Of a stretch of 64,000 nucleotides of DNA, positions 8,509-18,130 are shown one piece after another. Position 1 is the stretch's first letter. Each line of letters opens with the position of its first letter. Made by a program: the position numbers and the translations under genes. The DNA is from Phocaeicola plebeius DSM 17135. GTDB taxonomy: Bacteria; Bacteroidota; Bacteroidia; Bacteroidales; Bacteroidaceae. Under the pieces are notes generated by a model. It worked only from the letters and a program-made list of their open reading frames with translations. It did no database searches and was not told the DNA's origin. The stretch lies in contig NZ_DS990135.1 of assembly GCF_000187895.1 (NCBI RefSeq), forward strand, positions 1-64,000, given 5' to 3'.

Positions 8509-10869
8509 ATGAACACACTTCTTAGAAATTTCTCGCATACCTTCCGGCGTTTCTTTACGGCCAGCGTATTGAATCTGTTAGGATTGAGTATTGCGTTTGC
8601 CGCCTGCTTCGTCATCCTGACACAGGTGGACTACGACTATAACTACAACAAAGCCTATCCGGCACACGATCGTATTTACCGGGTAGAAGTGGATGCAGGC
8701 GGAGATTACGGCTGGCAAATCTGGCTGGCTCGTCCTTTCTGTGAGCTGGTGGGAGCTTCTTCTCCACACATACAGGCCATTTCAGTTACTTCATTGTCAA
8801 ACAATAAGAATGATTTTGAAGTAGACGAACACATTTATTCTGAGCCCTGGTTTACGGGATTTGGTGATTACCTGGAGGTATTTCAGCCTACTATGGTATG
8901 TGGAACGACTGCTTCGCTTAATGAACCCAATCATGCCCTGATTTCTGCATCCATGGCTCTCCGCTTTTTCGGTACTACAGATGCCATTGGTAAGACAATT
9001 TATGTAGACCGCAAATCCCGTAACCAGCCGTTGGTGATAGGAGGGGTTTACCAGGACATGCCGGAAAACTCTCAGTTAGGGAATTGTGTCTTTTCTTCCT
9101 ACTCCCCGAACCTGAACAAAGATTCGTGGACAAACTGGAATTATGCCTTGTATATCCGGCTTGACAATCCGGCTTCATTGGCCGATGTCCGGCAGTCGGT
9201 GATAGAAGCCTGCAAGCGGATGATTCCAAAAGACCTGATTAGCGGAGAGGGAGAGGAAGACTGGGAGAATTTCATTCATTTTACACCGCTGGACGAAGTG
9301 CACTATTCTACGGTAGGCAACAAGGCGGCTACCAGCAAGGCGGCCGTATACCTGCTGCTGTGTGTATCGGTACTGATTTTGCTGACGGCAGCAGTCAACT
9401 ACATGAACTTCTCGCTGGCAGAAACTCCCATGCGGTTGCGTTCCATTAACACCCAGAAAGTGTTGGGTGCTTCCACACTCTCTTTACGGATGTATCTGTT
9501 GTTGGAATCCGTATTGGTTTGTGTGTGTGGCTTCCTGCTGTCATTGCTTTGGCTCTATCTGTTGCAAGATAGTTCTTTAAATACCCTGGTGGCATCCGAT
9601 CTCTCTTTGATGAATCATCCAAACTTGCTGATAGCTTTGGGCGGAATGGCCGTGTGCATGGGCTTGCTGGCTGGAGCCTATCCTTCTTACTACGTCACCT
9701 CTTTTCCACCGGCACTAGTACTGAAAGGCTCGTTCGGTCTTTCCCCGAAAGGAAAGATGCTGCGTACGTTTCTGGTTTGCTTCCAGTTCTTTGTCTCTTT
9801 CATGCTGATTATTGCGGTAGGCATCATGTACCTGCAGAGCCGTTACATTCAGCACAGCGACTATGGCTATGACAAGGAGGTCGTACTGGTGGGAACGATT
9901 CCTTATGAATATCTCGATCGCAGGGAAGCGATTGTCAGTGAATTGTCCGGACTTTCGGGCATAGAAGGTATTTCGATTTCCCAGTTCGTTTTAAGTTCAG
10001 CCGATAATTACATGTCGTGGGGAAGAGGAGAAGGAGAACATCACATACAGTTGGTCTGTTTTCCGGTAGATTACCGCTACTTATCTGTGCTTGGCATCAA
10101 GATTACTGAGGGGAGGAACTTTAAACCGGGCGACGGAGATGTGTATATTTTCAACGAAGCAGCCCGGAAGAAATATCCCTGGATGAAGGTGGACGAACCC
10201 GCTACTCCTGGTGATTATCCTGTGGTCGGATTCTGTGAGAATATTCGTTTCAGCAGTTTCCGCAACAACGATGCCGTAGAGCCGATGGCTTTCTTTATTT
10301 ACGGAAAAGATTATGCAAATTGGGATGCCAACAATATCTTGAACATCCGGGTGGCTGCGGGAGTAGACAAAGTGGACATGCTTCACCGCTTGGCTGAGGC
10401 AACAGAAAAGATGGCACCGGGCCGTGATTTCAGATTCCGTTTCATGGATGAGGTGATTGACCAGAACTATCGTCGGGAACTGCGTTTCACCCGTCAGATT
10501 CTGTTGTTCTCCCTGATAGCCATTGTCCTCAGCATGATTGGTGTGTTCGGACTGACCTTATTTGAAAGCGAATACCGCCGGAAGGAGATTGGTATCCGGA
10601 AAATTATGGGAAGTTCCACCGGTGAGATTCTCTATATGTTTACCAAGCGTTATTTCGTCATGCTGGTGGTCTGCTTCGTACTGGCAGCTCCTTTTGGCTG
10701 GTGGATAGGGCATGACTGGCTGGAAAGCTTCTCTGATAAGACGCCTATCCGTGCCTGGGTATTTGTGACCTCCTTCCTGCTGGTCAGTCTTATTACGGTA
10801 CTGACGGTGACATTCCAGTGCTGGAAGAATGCCAATGAAAACCCCGTACGGAGTATTAAGACGGAATAA
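8509..10869 (+). CDS. FtsX/MacB-type ABC transporter permease
   Basis: A 786-residue permease with the duplicated layout common in Bacteroidetes: an N-terminal membrane helix (about 18-40), a large MacB-like periplasmic domain, a three-helix FtsX block (about 280-395), a second helix and periplasmic domain (about 418-660), and a final FtsX block (about 665-780). The RRKEIGIRKIMGSS segment near residue 690 and ENPVRSIKTE at the end are typical. Such permeases work with a LolD/MacB-like ATPase and drive export or lipoprotein-type extraction; no ATPase gene is present in this operon. Confidence 0.85.
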   Translation: MNTLLRNFSHTFRRFFTASVLNLLGLSIAFAACFVILTQVDYDYNYNKAYPAHDRIYRVEVDAGGDYGWQIWLARPFCELVGASSPHIQAISVTSLSNNKNDFEVDEHIYSEPWFTGFGDYLEVFQPTMVCGTTASLNEPNHALISASMALRFFGTTDAIGKTIYVDRKSRNQPLVIGGVYQDMPENSQLGNCVFSSYSPNLNKDSWTNWNYALYIRLDNPASLADVRQSVIEACKRMIPKDLISGEGEEDWENFIHFTPLDEVHYSTVGNKAATSKAAVYLLLCVSVLILLTAAVNYMNFSLAETPMRLRSINTQKVLGASTLSLRMYLLLESVLVCVCGFLLSLLWLYLLQDSSLNTLVASDLSLMNHPNLLIALGGMAVCMGLLAGAYPSYYVTSFPPALVLKGSFGLSPKGKMLRTFLVCFQFFVSFMLIIAVGIMYLQSRYIQHSDYGYDKEVVLVGTIPYEYLDRREAIVSELSGLSGIEGISISQFVLSSADNYMSWGRGEGEHHIQLVCFPVDYRYLSVLGIKITEGRNFKPGDGDVYIFNEAARKKYPWMKVDEPATPGDYPVVGFCENIRFSSFRNNDAVEPMAFFIYGKDYANWDANNILNIRVAAGVDKVDMLHRLAEATEKMAPGRDFRFRFMDEVIDQNYRRELRFTRQILLFSLIAIVLSMIGVFGLTLFESEYRRKEIGIRKIMGSSTGEILYMFTKRYFVMLVVCFVLAAPFGWWIGHDWLESFSDKTPIRAWVFVTSFLLVSLITVLTVTFQCWKNANENPVRSIKTE

Positions 10870-10891
10870 ACACATAAAACTATAAAATACG

Positions 10892-13258
10892 ATGAAAGGA
10901 CTGAAAACCTATTTTACCTATCTTCACCGCAACAAGCTGTTTACATTGGTCAACGTGGCGGGACTGGGCATTTCTTTGATGTTTGTGCTGCTTATTGCCA
11001 ATATGGTAGTGCGACAGCTCACTGTGGGCAGCGATATAAAGGATATTGAGCATATTTATGTGTTGTCGAACGAGGAATATAGCGCCAGCAATTACCTGGT
11101 GGGTGAACGGCTGGCCAACCGTTATCCGGAAATGGCCGACTGGTGCGCTGTGAATGCTGAAGCTTGTAACTCGGGGAGTTATGCGGTAATAGATAACCGG
11201 AAAACCAGCCTCGAAATATATTGTGTGAAAGATAATTTCCTCCGTTTCTTTGGCTATTCGCTGTTGTCGGGAAATCCGGAACAGGCACTGGTCGATGCAC
11301 ATAGTATCGTGCTGACCGAATCGGCTGCCCGTAAACTGTTTGGGGATGAACCTGCGGAAGGCAAGATGCTTCGTTTGTCTGCAGACAAGAAGGAGATGTA
11401 CACAGTGACAGGCATCATAAAAGACTTTGATAACTCTGTTATCCCCGATGAGGTAGAAGCTATTGTACCATTCGACTATGTAGATTTTGTGAACTGGGGA
11501 AGCAGTATGCGTAATCCAGATATGAACAACATGGGAGGGACAACGATACTGGTCCGTTTTCCTCAAGGTGTTAATCCCGATCAGAAAGCTGCCGATATGC
11601 TGTCTTTTCTCAAAACCTTTTCCTGGGGATATCAGCATGAGTTGTTCCGTGAGGCATTCTGGATGCCGTTGAAAGACGTGTGTTTCTCCGAAATAATGAG
11701 TCTTCAGCTACGTCAGTACAATCCGGTGAAAGTCTGGATATTCTTAGTGGCAGGTATTCTGATTCTGTTAATGGCCGTATTCAATTACGTCAGCATGTGC
11801 GTGGCACAAGTAAGCTACCGTGCCAAGGAAATGGCTACCCGCCGGTTGCTGGGCTCTTCCGCACGGAGTATCTTCTGGCGCTTGTTGGGAGAGTCGGCCT
11901 TGTTTACCACAGGAGCCTTTCTGCTGGCTTTGCTGTTGGCTAAGGCAGTGGAACCGACTGCCTGTGACCTGCTACAGACACGGCTGGACATCTGGGGCGA
12001 CTTGAACGCCATTACTTTGCTAACCTATCTGATAGGAATTATTCTGCTTTCCTTGCTGGCCGGACTGGTACCTGCCGTTCTGCTTTCTCACTACCATCCA
12101 TTAGATGTGGTGAAAGGCACTTTCCGTCGGAAAACCAAGGCGGTGTACCTTCGGGCACTGTATGTGGTACAGAGCGGACTCACCGTAGCCATGCTGACTT
12201 GCACCCTCTATCTGTCCGCACAAATCTACCGGATTCTGCGTGAACCGTTGGGTTATACGTACGGTCATGTGCTCGACTATCCTGCCATGACAGTCGGTTC
12301 CTCCGAAAAAATACGTCTTTTCCGTGACGAAGCCCGTAAGAAGCCCTTTGTAAAGAATGTCTGCTTGACTGCCGGTACGCCTGTAAACCGGGGAAACAAC
12401 AATACCACCCAGCTTTACGACAACAACGGGATACCTCAAAATGTCAGTTTTCAGGTGTTCCGTACCGATTCAGCCTTCTTGGACATCTTTCACATCCAGG
12501 TGTTCGACGATAGGAAACTTCCACGGAAATGGGGGAACATGTATTTCTCCGAAAGTACGTTCGATTCTTTGCAGCTGGATTACGCGCGTACGGCAGAATT
12601 GCGGAATGAATATGGCCGCCAGTATGCTGTAGGCGGACGGTATGCCGACATCAAATTCGGTTCCATTCTCCTTCCGCAGTCGCCCACCATGATTTCAGTA
12701 GAGCATCCGGACAAAGTAAGACCCTGGAACGTGCTGGTAGAAACCATTGAAGGCAATCAGGCAGCATATAAGAGAGAACTTGATGCGTTGTTTTCGGAGG
12801 TGGTGGAGGGTATTCCCTTTGAATCCAAATGGTATGCCGATGAGATGAAGGAAGTCTATAAAGATTTGTTGCACATGCGTACTACTATTGTGGCCTTCAC
12901 GTGTGCGGCCCTGTTGATTTCCCTGTTGGGACTGACCGCCATGAGCATTTATTTTATCAGTCAGCGCAAGCGCGACATGGCCATCCGGAAAGTTTTTGGT
13001 TCCAGTGCAGGTATGGAACGGGTACGACTGCTTCGTTTCTCCCTGCTGTCTTTGCTGGCAGGCATGCTGCTGGCCGTTCCTTTGGCATGGTTCGGTGTAC
13101 AGCAGATAGACGGTATCCTGCACTATTCCCCCATGGCGGTGTGGGGTGTATTTGGCGTCGCCTTTCTGTTGGTAGCCTTGATTTCTTTAGGTTCCGTGTG
13201 TCTCATCAGTTGGAGAGCCGTTCGTGAAAATCCGGTGAACCACATCAAGACCGAATGA
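10892..13258 (+). CDS. FtsX/MacB-type ABC transporter permease
   Basis: A 788-residue protein with the same arrangement as its upstream neighbour (two FtsX blocks separated by two MacB-like periplasmic domains) but clearly diverged in sequence. KRDMAIRKVFGSS near residue 695 and the ending ENPVNHIKTE match the family. The two permeases probably pair as a heterodimer. It begins 22 bases after the previous gene and ends the operon; a strong terminator follows. Confidence 0.85.
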   Translation: MKGLKTYFTYLHRNKLFTLVNVAGLGISLMFVLLIANMVVRQLTVGSDIKDIEHIYVLSNEEYSASNYLVGERLANRYPEMADWCAVNAEACNSGSYAVIDNRKTSLEIYCVKDNFLRFFGYSLLSGNPEQALVDAHSIVLTESAARKLFGDEPAEGKMLRLSADKKEMYTVTGIIKDFDNSVIPDEVEAIVPFDYVDFVNWGSSMRNPDMNNMGGTTILVRFPQGVNPDQKAADMLSFLKTFSWGYQHELFREAFWMPLKDVCFSEIMSLQLRQYNPVKVWIFLVAGILILLMAVFNYVSMCVAQVSYRAKEMATRRLLGSSARSIFWRLLGESALFTTGAFLLALLLAKAVEPTACDLLQTRLDIWGDLNAITLLTYLIGIILLSLLAGLVPAVLLSHYHPLDVVKGTFRRKTKAVYLRALYVVQSGLTVAMLTCTLYLSAQIYRILREPLGYTYGHVLDYPAMTVGSSEKIRLFRDEARKKPFVKNVCLTAGTPVNRGNNNTTQLYDNNGIPQNVSFQVFRTDSAFLDIFHIQVFDDRKLPRKWGNMYFSESTFDSLQLDYARTAELRNEYGRQYAVGGRYADIKFGSILLPQSPTMISVEHPDKVRPWNVLVETIEGNQAAYKRELDALFSEVVEGIPFESKWYADEMKEVYKDLLHMRTTIVAFTCAALLISLLGLTAMSIYFISQRKRDMAIRKVFGSSAGMERVRLLRFSLLSLLAGMLLAVPLAWFGVQQIDGILHYSPMAVWGVFGVAFLLVALISLGSVCLISWRAVRENPVNHIKTE

Positions 13259-13288
13259 CTTTTCATAGTGTGTAAAAACAAATAAAAC

Positions 13289-13324
13289 AATCGGGACCTC
13301 CGCTCATTTGCCGAGGTCCCGATT
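13289..13324. terminator. terminator between convergent genes
   Basis: A 12-bp perfect stem AATCGGGACCTC / GAGGTCCCGATT (13289-13300 and 13313-13324) lies between the export operon and the leftward superoxide dismutase gene. The flanks are A-rich on the left and T-rich on the right, so it can act on both strands. Confidence 0.85.
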
Positions 13325-13330
13325 TATATT

Positions 13331-13903
13331 TTAGAGACGGGCAGCTACTTTCTGCCAGTCCACTAATGTCCAGAATGCTTCGATGAAAGCCGCCCGGCGG
13401 TTGCGGTAGTCAATGTAGTATGCATGCTCCCACACGTCGATAACCAGTAACGGTTTCAGTCCCTTTTTGAGCGGATTTCCAGCGTTCGATTCGCTGACGA
13501 TGGACAAATGTCCGTCTTTGTCACTCACCAGCCAGGTCCATCCCGAACCGAACAGCGTAGTGGCTGCCTGTGTAAACTTCTCCTTGAAGGTTTCTACCGA
13601 ACCGAAATCGCGAGTCAACGCATCTGCTAAAGGTTGAGGCATTTCCGGCTGCTGAGGAGTTAGTGTATCAAAAAAGAACGTATGGTTCCAGGTCTGGGCT
13701 GCATTGTTGAACATCGGTCCTTCCGCTTCCAGCAAGATTTGCTCCAGCGTTTTTTCTTCGTAAGGCGTGCCGACAATCAGTTTGTTCAGGTTGTCTATGT
13801 ACGTTTGCAAATGTTTTCCGTAATGATATTCCAGTGTTTCTTTGCTCATTTTTGGAGCCAGCGCTTCCAGTTGATAAGGAAGTTCAGGAAGTAAATGTTT
13901 CAT
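13331..13903 (-). CDS. sodB: iron/manganese superoxide dismutase
   Basis: A 190-residue cytoplasmic enzyme that converts superoxide to oxygen and hydrogen peroxide. The four metal ligands are present: His27, His74, Asp156 and His160 (in DVWEHAYYIDY). The sequence FNNAAQTWNH around residues 65-74 supplies the glutamine from the N-terminal half that is typical of Fe-type or cambialistic enzymes. No signal peptide is present. The gene is monocistronic and divergent from glmS. Confidence 0.95.
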   Translation of the reverse strand: MKHLLPELPYQLEALAPKMSKETLEYHYGKHLQTYIDNLNKLIVGTPYEEKTLEQILLEAEGPMFNNAAQTWNHTFFFDTLTPQQPEMPQPLADALTRDFGSVETFKEKFTQAATTLFGSGWTWLVSDKDGHLSIVSESNAGNPLKKGLKPLLVIDVWEHAYYIDYRNRRAAFIEAFWTLVDWQKVAARL

Positions 13904-13950
13904 ATTTTCTCGATTTAAAGTTGATAATTTTTAGTTCTGTTCTTATATAA

Positions 13951-13967
13951 ACAAACAAATCGTTTGT
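13951..13967. promoter_or_regulatory. short palindrome in the sodB upstream region
   Basis: ACAAAC and GTTTGT are reverse complements separated by five bases, 48 bases upstream of the sodB start. It could be a redox regulator site, but no known box is matched and the site is short. Confidence 0.25.
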
Positions 13968-14112
13968 AAAGTTGTAATTACGGTACTAATTTAATATAAA
14001 AATCGGTGTTTTCATAGAAAATCTCTCCCTAAATTCCCTCTATACTGTGAGAAATCGTAATTTCGCTGACAGATTAGGTAGATTTCTATAATATTTTAAG
14101 GTTAAAAGTAAC

Positions 14113-15957
14113 ATGTGTGGAATTGTAGGATATATCGGAAAGCGAAAGGCTTGGCCGATATTGGTAGAAGGCCTGAAGCGCCTGGAGTATCGCGGATATG
14201 ATAGTGCCGGAGCGGCCTTGATGAGCGACACTCATCAGTTGAATGTGTATAAATCCGTGGGAAAAGTAGCTGATTTGGAACGGACAGCCGAAGGGCAGGA
14301 TGTGTCCGGTTGCGTGGGAATCGCTCATACGCGTTGGGCTACCCATGGAGAGCCCAGTACGGTAAATGCTCATCCGCATTGTAGCCAGAACGGTGATTTG
14401 GCACTGGTACACAACGGGATTATCGAAAACTATGCCGTACTGAAAGAAAAGCTGCAGGCCAAAGGCTGCACTTTCAAGAGCAGCACCGATACGGAAGTGC
14501 TGGTGCAGTTGATTGGTTACATTCAGCAACAAGGCAATTTGGATTTGCTGACTGCTGTGCAGTTAGCTTTACGGGAAGTTATCGGTGCCTACGCCATTGC
14601 AGTAGTTGACCGTAAGCATCCCGACGAGATTATTGCTGCCCGCAAAAGTAGTCCGTTAGTCGTCGGAGTAGGCGATGGAGAGTTCTTCTTGGCTTCTGAT
14701 GCCACTCCTATGGTGACTTACACCAATCAGGTGGTGTATCTCTCTGACGGAGAAATAGCCGTACTACGGGCAGGTGCTCCCTTGAAGATTGTCGACTTGA
14801 ATAATGTAGAATGCCCGCATGAGGCACAGACCGTAGCCCTTAATATCGGGCAGCTGGAAAAAGGAGGTTTCCCCCACTTCATGCTGAAAGAAATCTTCGA
14901 CCAGCCCGACTGCATCAGCGACTGTATGCGTGGGCGCGTGAATACGGACACTTGTACGGTCACTCTTTCCGCCGTGTCCAACTACAAGGAACAACTGTTG
15001 CGTGCCGGACGCTTTATTATCGTAGCCTGCGGTACTTCCTGGCATGCCGGACTCATCGGCAAGCAACTGATTGAAAGCTTCTGCCGCATTCCTGTGGAAG
15101 TGGAATATGCCTCCGAGTTCCGTTACCGTAATCCGGTGATTCATCCTGATGACGTAGTTATTGCTATCTCCCAAAGTGGAGAAACTGCCGACACATTAGC
15201 TGCCATTGAACTGGCCAAGTCGCAGGGAGCCTTTATCTATGGTATCTGTAACGTCATCGGTTCTTCCATTGCCCGTGCTACGGATACCGGTTCCTATATC
15301 CATGTGGGTCCCGAAATCGGAGTGGCTTCTACGAAAGCCTTTACCGGACAGGTTACCGTGCTTACCCTGCTGGCTTTGGCGTTGGGACGAGAAAAAGGTA
15401 CACTTTCGGAAGAAGAGTATCATCGGATAGTGAAAGAACTGGTCACCGTCCCTGAAAAGATGCGGACCGTCCTGAAGCAGCATTCGTTCATCTCCGATTT
15501 CTCAAAGATGTTTACATACGCCCGCAACTTCATTTATTTAGGTCGGGGATACGCCTTTCCGGTTGCTTTGGAAGGAGCTTTGAAGCTGAAAGAAATTTCG
15601 TACATCCATGCCGAAGGTTATCCGGCTGCCGAGATGAAACACGGCCCCATCGCCCTGATTGATGCCGAAATGCCGGTGGTCATCGTGGCCACACAGTCGC
15701 CTTTGTACGAAAAAGTGCTAAGCAACATTCAGGAAATCAAGGCCCGCAAGGGAAGAGTGGTAGCCGTAGTAACCGAAGGAGATACGGTTATCCGAAACTT
15801 GGCTGATTACAGCATCGAACTTCCCGCTACACTGGAATGTCTGAATCCGTTAGTAGCTTCCATTCCGTTGCAGTTGTTGGCCTATTACATTGCAGTTTGC
15901 CGTGGAATGGATGTCGACCAGCCACGTAATCTGGCTAAGTCTGTAACGGTGGAATAA
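14113..15957 (+). CDS. glmS: glutamine--fructose-6-phosphate aminotransferase (isomerizing)
   Basis: A 614-residue protein of the normal family length. It makes glucosamine-6-phosphate from fructose-6-phosphate and glutamine, the first step to UDP-GlcNAc for peptidoglycan and lipid A. The start MCGIVGYIG supplies the N-terminal nucleophile Cys2 after methionine removal. The N-terminal glutaminase domain (about 2-230) contains HTRWATHG, and two SIS sugar-isomerase domains follow (about 290-600; SQSGETADT, AEGYPAAEMKHGP, and the C-terminal tail PRNLAKSVTVE). No glmS ribozyme is apparent upstream. The gene stands alone between sodB and an intergenic repeat. Confidence 0.97.
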   Translation: MCGIVGYIGKRKAWPILVEGLKRLEYRGYDSAGAALMSDTHQLNVYKSVGKVADLERTAEGQDVSGCVGIAHTRWATHGEPSTVNAHPHCSQNGDLALVHNGIIENYAVLKEKLQAKGCTFKSSTDTEVLVQLIGYIQQQGNLDLLTAVQLALREVIGAYAIAVVDRKHPDEIIAARKSSPLVVGVGDGEFFLASDATPMVTYTNQVVYLSDGEIAVLRAGAPLKIVDLNNVECPHEAQTVALNIGQLEKGGFPHFMLKEIFDQPDCISDCMRGRVNTDTCTVTLSAVSNYKEQLLRAGRFIIVACGTSWHAGLIGKQLIESFCRIPVEVEYASEFRYRNPVIHPDDVVIAISQSGETADTLAAIELAKSQGAFIYGICNVIGSSIARATDTGSYIHVGPEIGVASTKAFTGQVTVLTLLALALGREKGTLSEEEYHRIVKELVTVPEKMRTVLKQHSFISDFSKMFTYARNFIYLGRGYAFPVALEGALKLKEISYIHAEGYPAAEMKHGPIALIDAEMPVVIVATQSPLYEKVLSNIQEIKARKGRVVAVVTEGDTVIRNLADYSIELPATLECLNPLVASIPLQLLAYYIAVCRGMDVDQPRNLAKSVTVE

Positions 15958-15989
15958 CGTAACCCTAATTTGAAAATATACTGTTGAAA

Positions 15990-16110
15990 AAGAGAAACCT
16001 CTAAGTCAGATTTTATGTTTCTCTTCCGTGAAACCTACGTTTCTGCTACGAGAAACGTAGGTTTTCCTTTTGAGAGACGTAGGTTTCCGCGATGGAAAAC
16101 ATAGAAAATA
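15990..16110. repeat. multi-hairpin intergenic palindromic repeat, copy 1
   Basis: This element occupies part of the 350-base gap after glmS. It contains a perfect 14-bp hairpin (16031-16044 with 16051-16064, loop GCTACG). A further ACGTAGGTTT unit lies at 16078-16087, and an outer pair TTTTATGTTT (16011) and AAACATAGAAAA (16097) flanks the core. A second hairpin pairs AAGAGAAAC (15990-15998) with GTTTCTCTT (16017-16025). A related element with the same outer ends lies at 46693-46788, so this is a repeat family. Confidence 0.7.
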
Positions 16111-16258
16111 CGGAAGAGTTTTCTTTTTGATGAAGAGTCGTTTGGTAGATATGGTTTTGGAACTTGTCTATAAATAGATACTCTCTTTACCGATTGCAAT
16201 GGTGAGTTTTGGACTGTATTATTTTTTATGAAAGGTTTCCTCTTTTCATGTAAAGATG

Positions 16259-16266
16259 TAAATTTG
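16259..16266 (+). promoter_or_regulatory. Bacteroidetes -7 element for the ECF sigma operon
   Basis: TAAATTTG matches TAnnTTTG and lies 41 bases before the ATG at 16308. No clear -33 TTTG is visible. Apart from the repeat at 15990-16110 the rest of this 350-base gap shows nothing else recognisable. Confidence 0.5.
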
Positions 16267-16307
16267 CACATCTTATTTCTTGGAAAAATACATAAGCGAG
16301 GAAGAAA

Positions 16308-16874
16308 ATGCAGGAAGATGAATTGATATTGGCTGTAAAATCCGGTTCGGAGCGTGCTTACAAGCAACTTTATGAATTGTGGGTATCCAGACTATATCGG
16401 TTTGTGTTTCAGTACCTCAAATCAGAGGAAGCGACTGATGATGTGGTGCAGGAAACTTTTCTTCGTATCTGGACCAATCGGGAGCACCTGAATCCCGATC
16501 AGTCTTTCAAATCCTATCTCTTTACCATAGCCTATCATTTTCTGCTGAAAGAATTGAGAAGACAGATTCACAATCCGTCGATGGAAGAATATGTGGAATA
16601 CCGGGACAAACTGGCTTCTTCGGCTAATGAGATTCCTGATGAACTGGACTATGACCGTTTTGTAAAGGCTTTGGAGAAAGCCAAACAGCATCTTTCACCC
16701 CGTCAGCGGGAAATTTTTGAACTCAACAAAGAATACGGTATGTCGGTCGCCGAGATTTCCGGAAAACTCTCCGTCACAGAGCAGGTAGTACGCAACCAGT
16801 TGTCTGCTGCCCTGAAGATACTTCGTACAGAATTACGTCAATATTATCCTTTATTGCTCTTATTTCTGGCCTAA
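16308..16874 (+). CDS. ECF-type RNA polymerase sigma factor
   Basis: A 188-residue sigma-70 family protein with region 2 (about 15-85, YRFVFQYLKSEEATDDVVQETFLRIWTN in two pieces) and region 4 (about 120-175, LSPRQREIFELNKEYGMS... and a helix-turn-helix). It is the Bacteroidetes PUL-linked type that acts in trans-envelope signalling: the cognate FecR-like anti-sigma holds it until SusC reports substrate through its STN domain. Both partners follow directly (FecR 89 bases downstream, SusC after that). It is expected to transcribe the PUL from its susC promoter. Confidence 0.92.
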   Translation: MQEDELILAVKSGSERAYKQLYELWVSRLYRFVFQYLKSEEATDDVVQETFLRIWTNREHLNPDQSFKSYLFTIAYHFLLKELRRQIHNPSMEEYVEYRDKLASSANEIPDELDYDRFVKALEKAKQHLSPRQREIFELNKEYGMSVAEISGKLSVTEQVVRNQLSAALKILRTELRQYYPLLLLFLA

Positions 16875-16963
16875 AAAATCATTTTATGCTTTATAACATG
16901 TAATTTGATATGTTATAAATCTGCCCTTATTGGATATTACCCATAAACAAACGAAAAAAGTTT

Positions 16964-17968
16964 ATGAGTGCACAAATAAACGATAAGGTATCAGGATTGT
17001 TACACAAGTTCCGTTCCGGTGACATCACGCCGGCGGAATTTCAGGATTTGCGAACCCGCATGGATGCTATATCCGATGTGGAATTGAAACATCTTCTGGA
17101 GACAGAGTGGGAAGAGTTTGAAGACCATTCTCCTTTGTCGGAAGAAAAAATGAAAACGCTCTATGAAGGCTTGCACATTCGTTCGGAAGAAGTGAAACCT
17201 CGTTTCACGCTGAAACGCTACTGGATGCAGGTTGCCGCTTCACTGTTGTTGCTCATAGCCGGAAGCTTGACGGTATTGACTTTTATGCAGCAGAATGAAA
17301 TCAATGCACTGGCAGAACAGAATGTGGTGATACGTTCAGGCGATTACGGCAAGTCGCTCGTTACCCTTCCCGATGGAACCATAGTGCATCTGAATGCCAA
17401 ATCTTCTTTGACCTATAGTCAGGATTTTGGGCGGAATGACCGCAAGGTAGCATTGAGCGGAGAAGGATTTTTTGAGGTAAAGAAAGATACAGAAAAGAAG
17501 TTTACAGTGGGTACAGGCTATATGGACATCACCGTATTGGGTACAAAATTCAATGTGTATGCATACGAGACAAAAGACATTGTGGAGATGTCGCTTGTAG
17601 AAGGTAGTGTGGATGTCACCACTCTACGCCCTCCTTATCAGAGCATACGCGTGAAGCCCAATGAAAAAGTGGTGTATAACAAGCGTACAGGAAACTTGCT
17701 GCATGAGCGGACAAGTAACAAGATGGAAACAGCTTGGATGAATAAAGAATTGGTGTTCCGTAGTGAACGGCTGGAAGATGTATTCCGTTGTTTGTCCCGC
17801 AAGTTTGCTGTCACCTTCTCCGTGGATGATGAGACTTTGTTGAACGATGTGTATACCGGTACGTTTGATGATGAGAATGTGGAAAGCATCATGCGTGTCT
17901 TGAAGTTCCATTATAATTTCAAGTACACAAATGAAGACGGAGTGATTTCTATTCAAACTCGAAAATAG
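16964..17968 (+). CDS. FecR-family anti-sigma factor
   Basis: A 334-residue inner membrane protein. A cytoplasmic N-terminal part (about 1-85) would bind the ECF sigma factor; one membrane helix (about 88-108, MQVAASLLLLIAGSLTVL) follows. The periplasmic FecR domain (about 120-225, with TLPDGTIVHLNAKSSLTY and GEGFFEVKKD) and a C-terminal DUF4974-like domain (about 260-330, GTFDDENVESIMRVLK) would receive the signal from the STN domain of the downstream SusC. It lies between the sigma gene and susC. Confidence 0.92.
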   Translation: MSAQINDKVSGLLHKFRSGDITPAEFQDLRTRMDAISDVELKHLLETEWEEFEDHSPLSEEKMKTLYEGLHIRSEEVKPRFTLKRYWMQVAASLLLLIAGSLTVLTFMQQNEINALAEQNVVIRSGDYGKSLVTLPDGTIVHLNAKSSLTYSQDFGRNDRKVALSGEGFFEVKKDTEKKFTVGTGYMDITVLGTKFNVYAYETKDIVEMSLVEGSVDVTTLRPPYQSIRVKPNEKVVYNKRTGNLLHERTSNKMETAWMNKELVFRSERLEDVFRCLSRKFAVTFSVDDETLLNDVYTGTFDDENVESIMRVLKFHYNFKYTNEDGVISIQTRK

Positions 17969-18019
17969 TTATTAACTTTTAAAAACCGAAGTACATGAAA
18001 ACATGAGAAGAAAACAAAA

Positions 18020-18049
18020 GCCCCGGATAATCGGCAAATTATCCAGGGC
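18020..18049 (+). promoter_or_regulatory. hairpin in the susC leader
   Basis: GCCCCGGATAAT (18020-18031) pairs with ATTATCCAGGGC (18038-18049) with one C-A mismatch. It lies 51 bases after the FecR stop and 81 bases before susC. No T run follows, so a complete terminator is unlikely; it may attenuate, stabilise or separate the regulator and transport messages. Confidence 0.4.
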
Positions 18050-18130
18050 ATGAAAGAAGGCTTAGTCCTGTAATTAAACTATGGTGGACACATAGTAAAA
18101 TAAACTAAAACCTTAATTTGTTATGAATTT

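Noticed and set aside
10880..11638. A 252-codon antisense frame inside the second FtsX permease
   Set aside because: No start context or recognisable protein features, and it lies wholly across a convincing permease gene.
14000..14112. Possible glmS ribozyme or riboswitch before glmS
   Set aside because: Only about 110 AT-rich bases are present and none of the conserved ribozyme core is seen.
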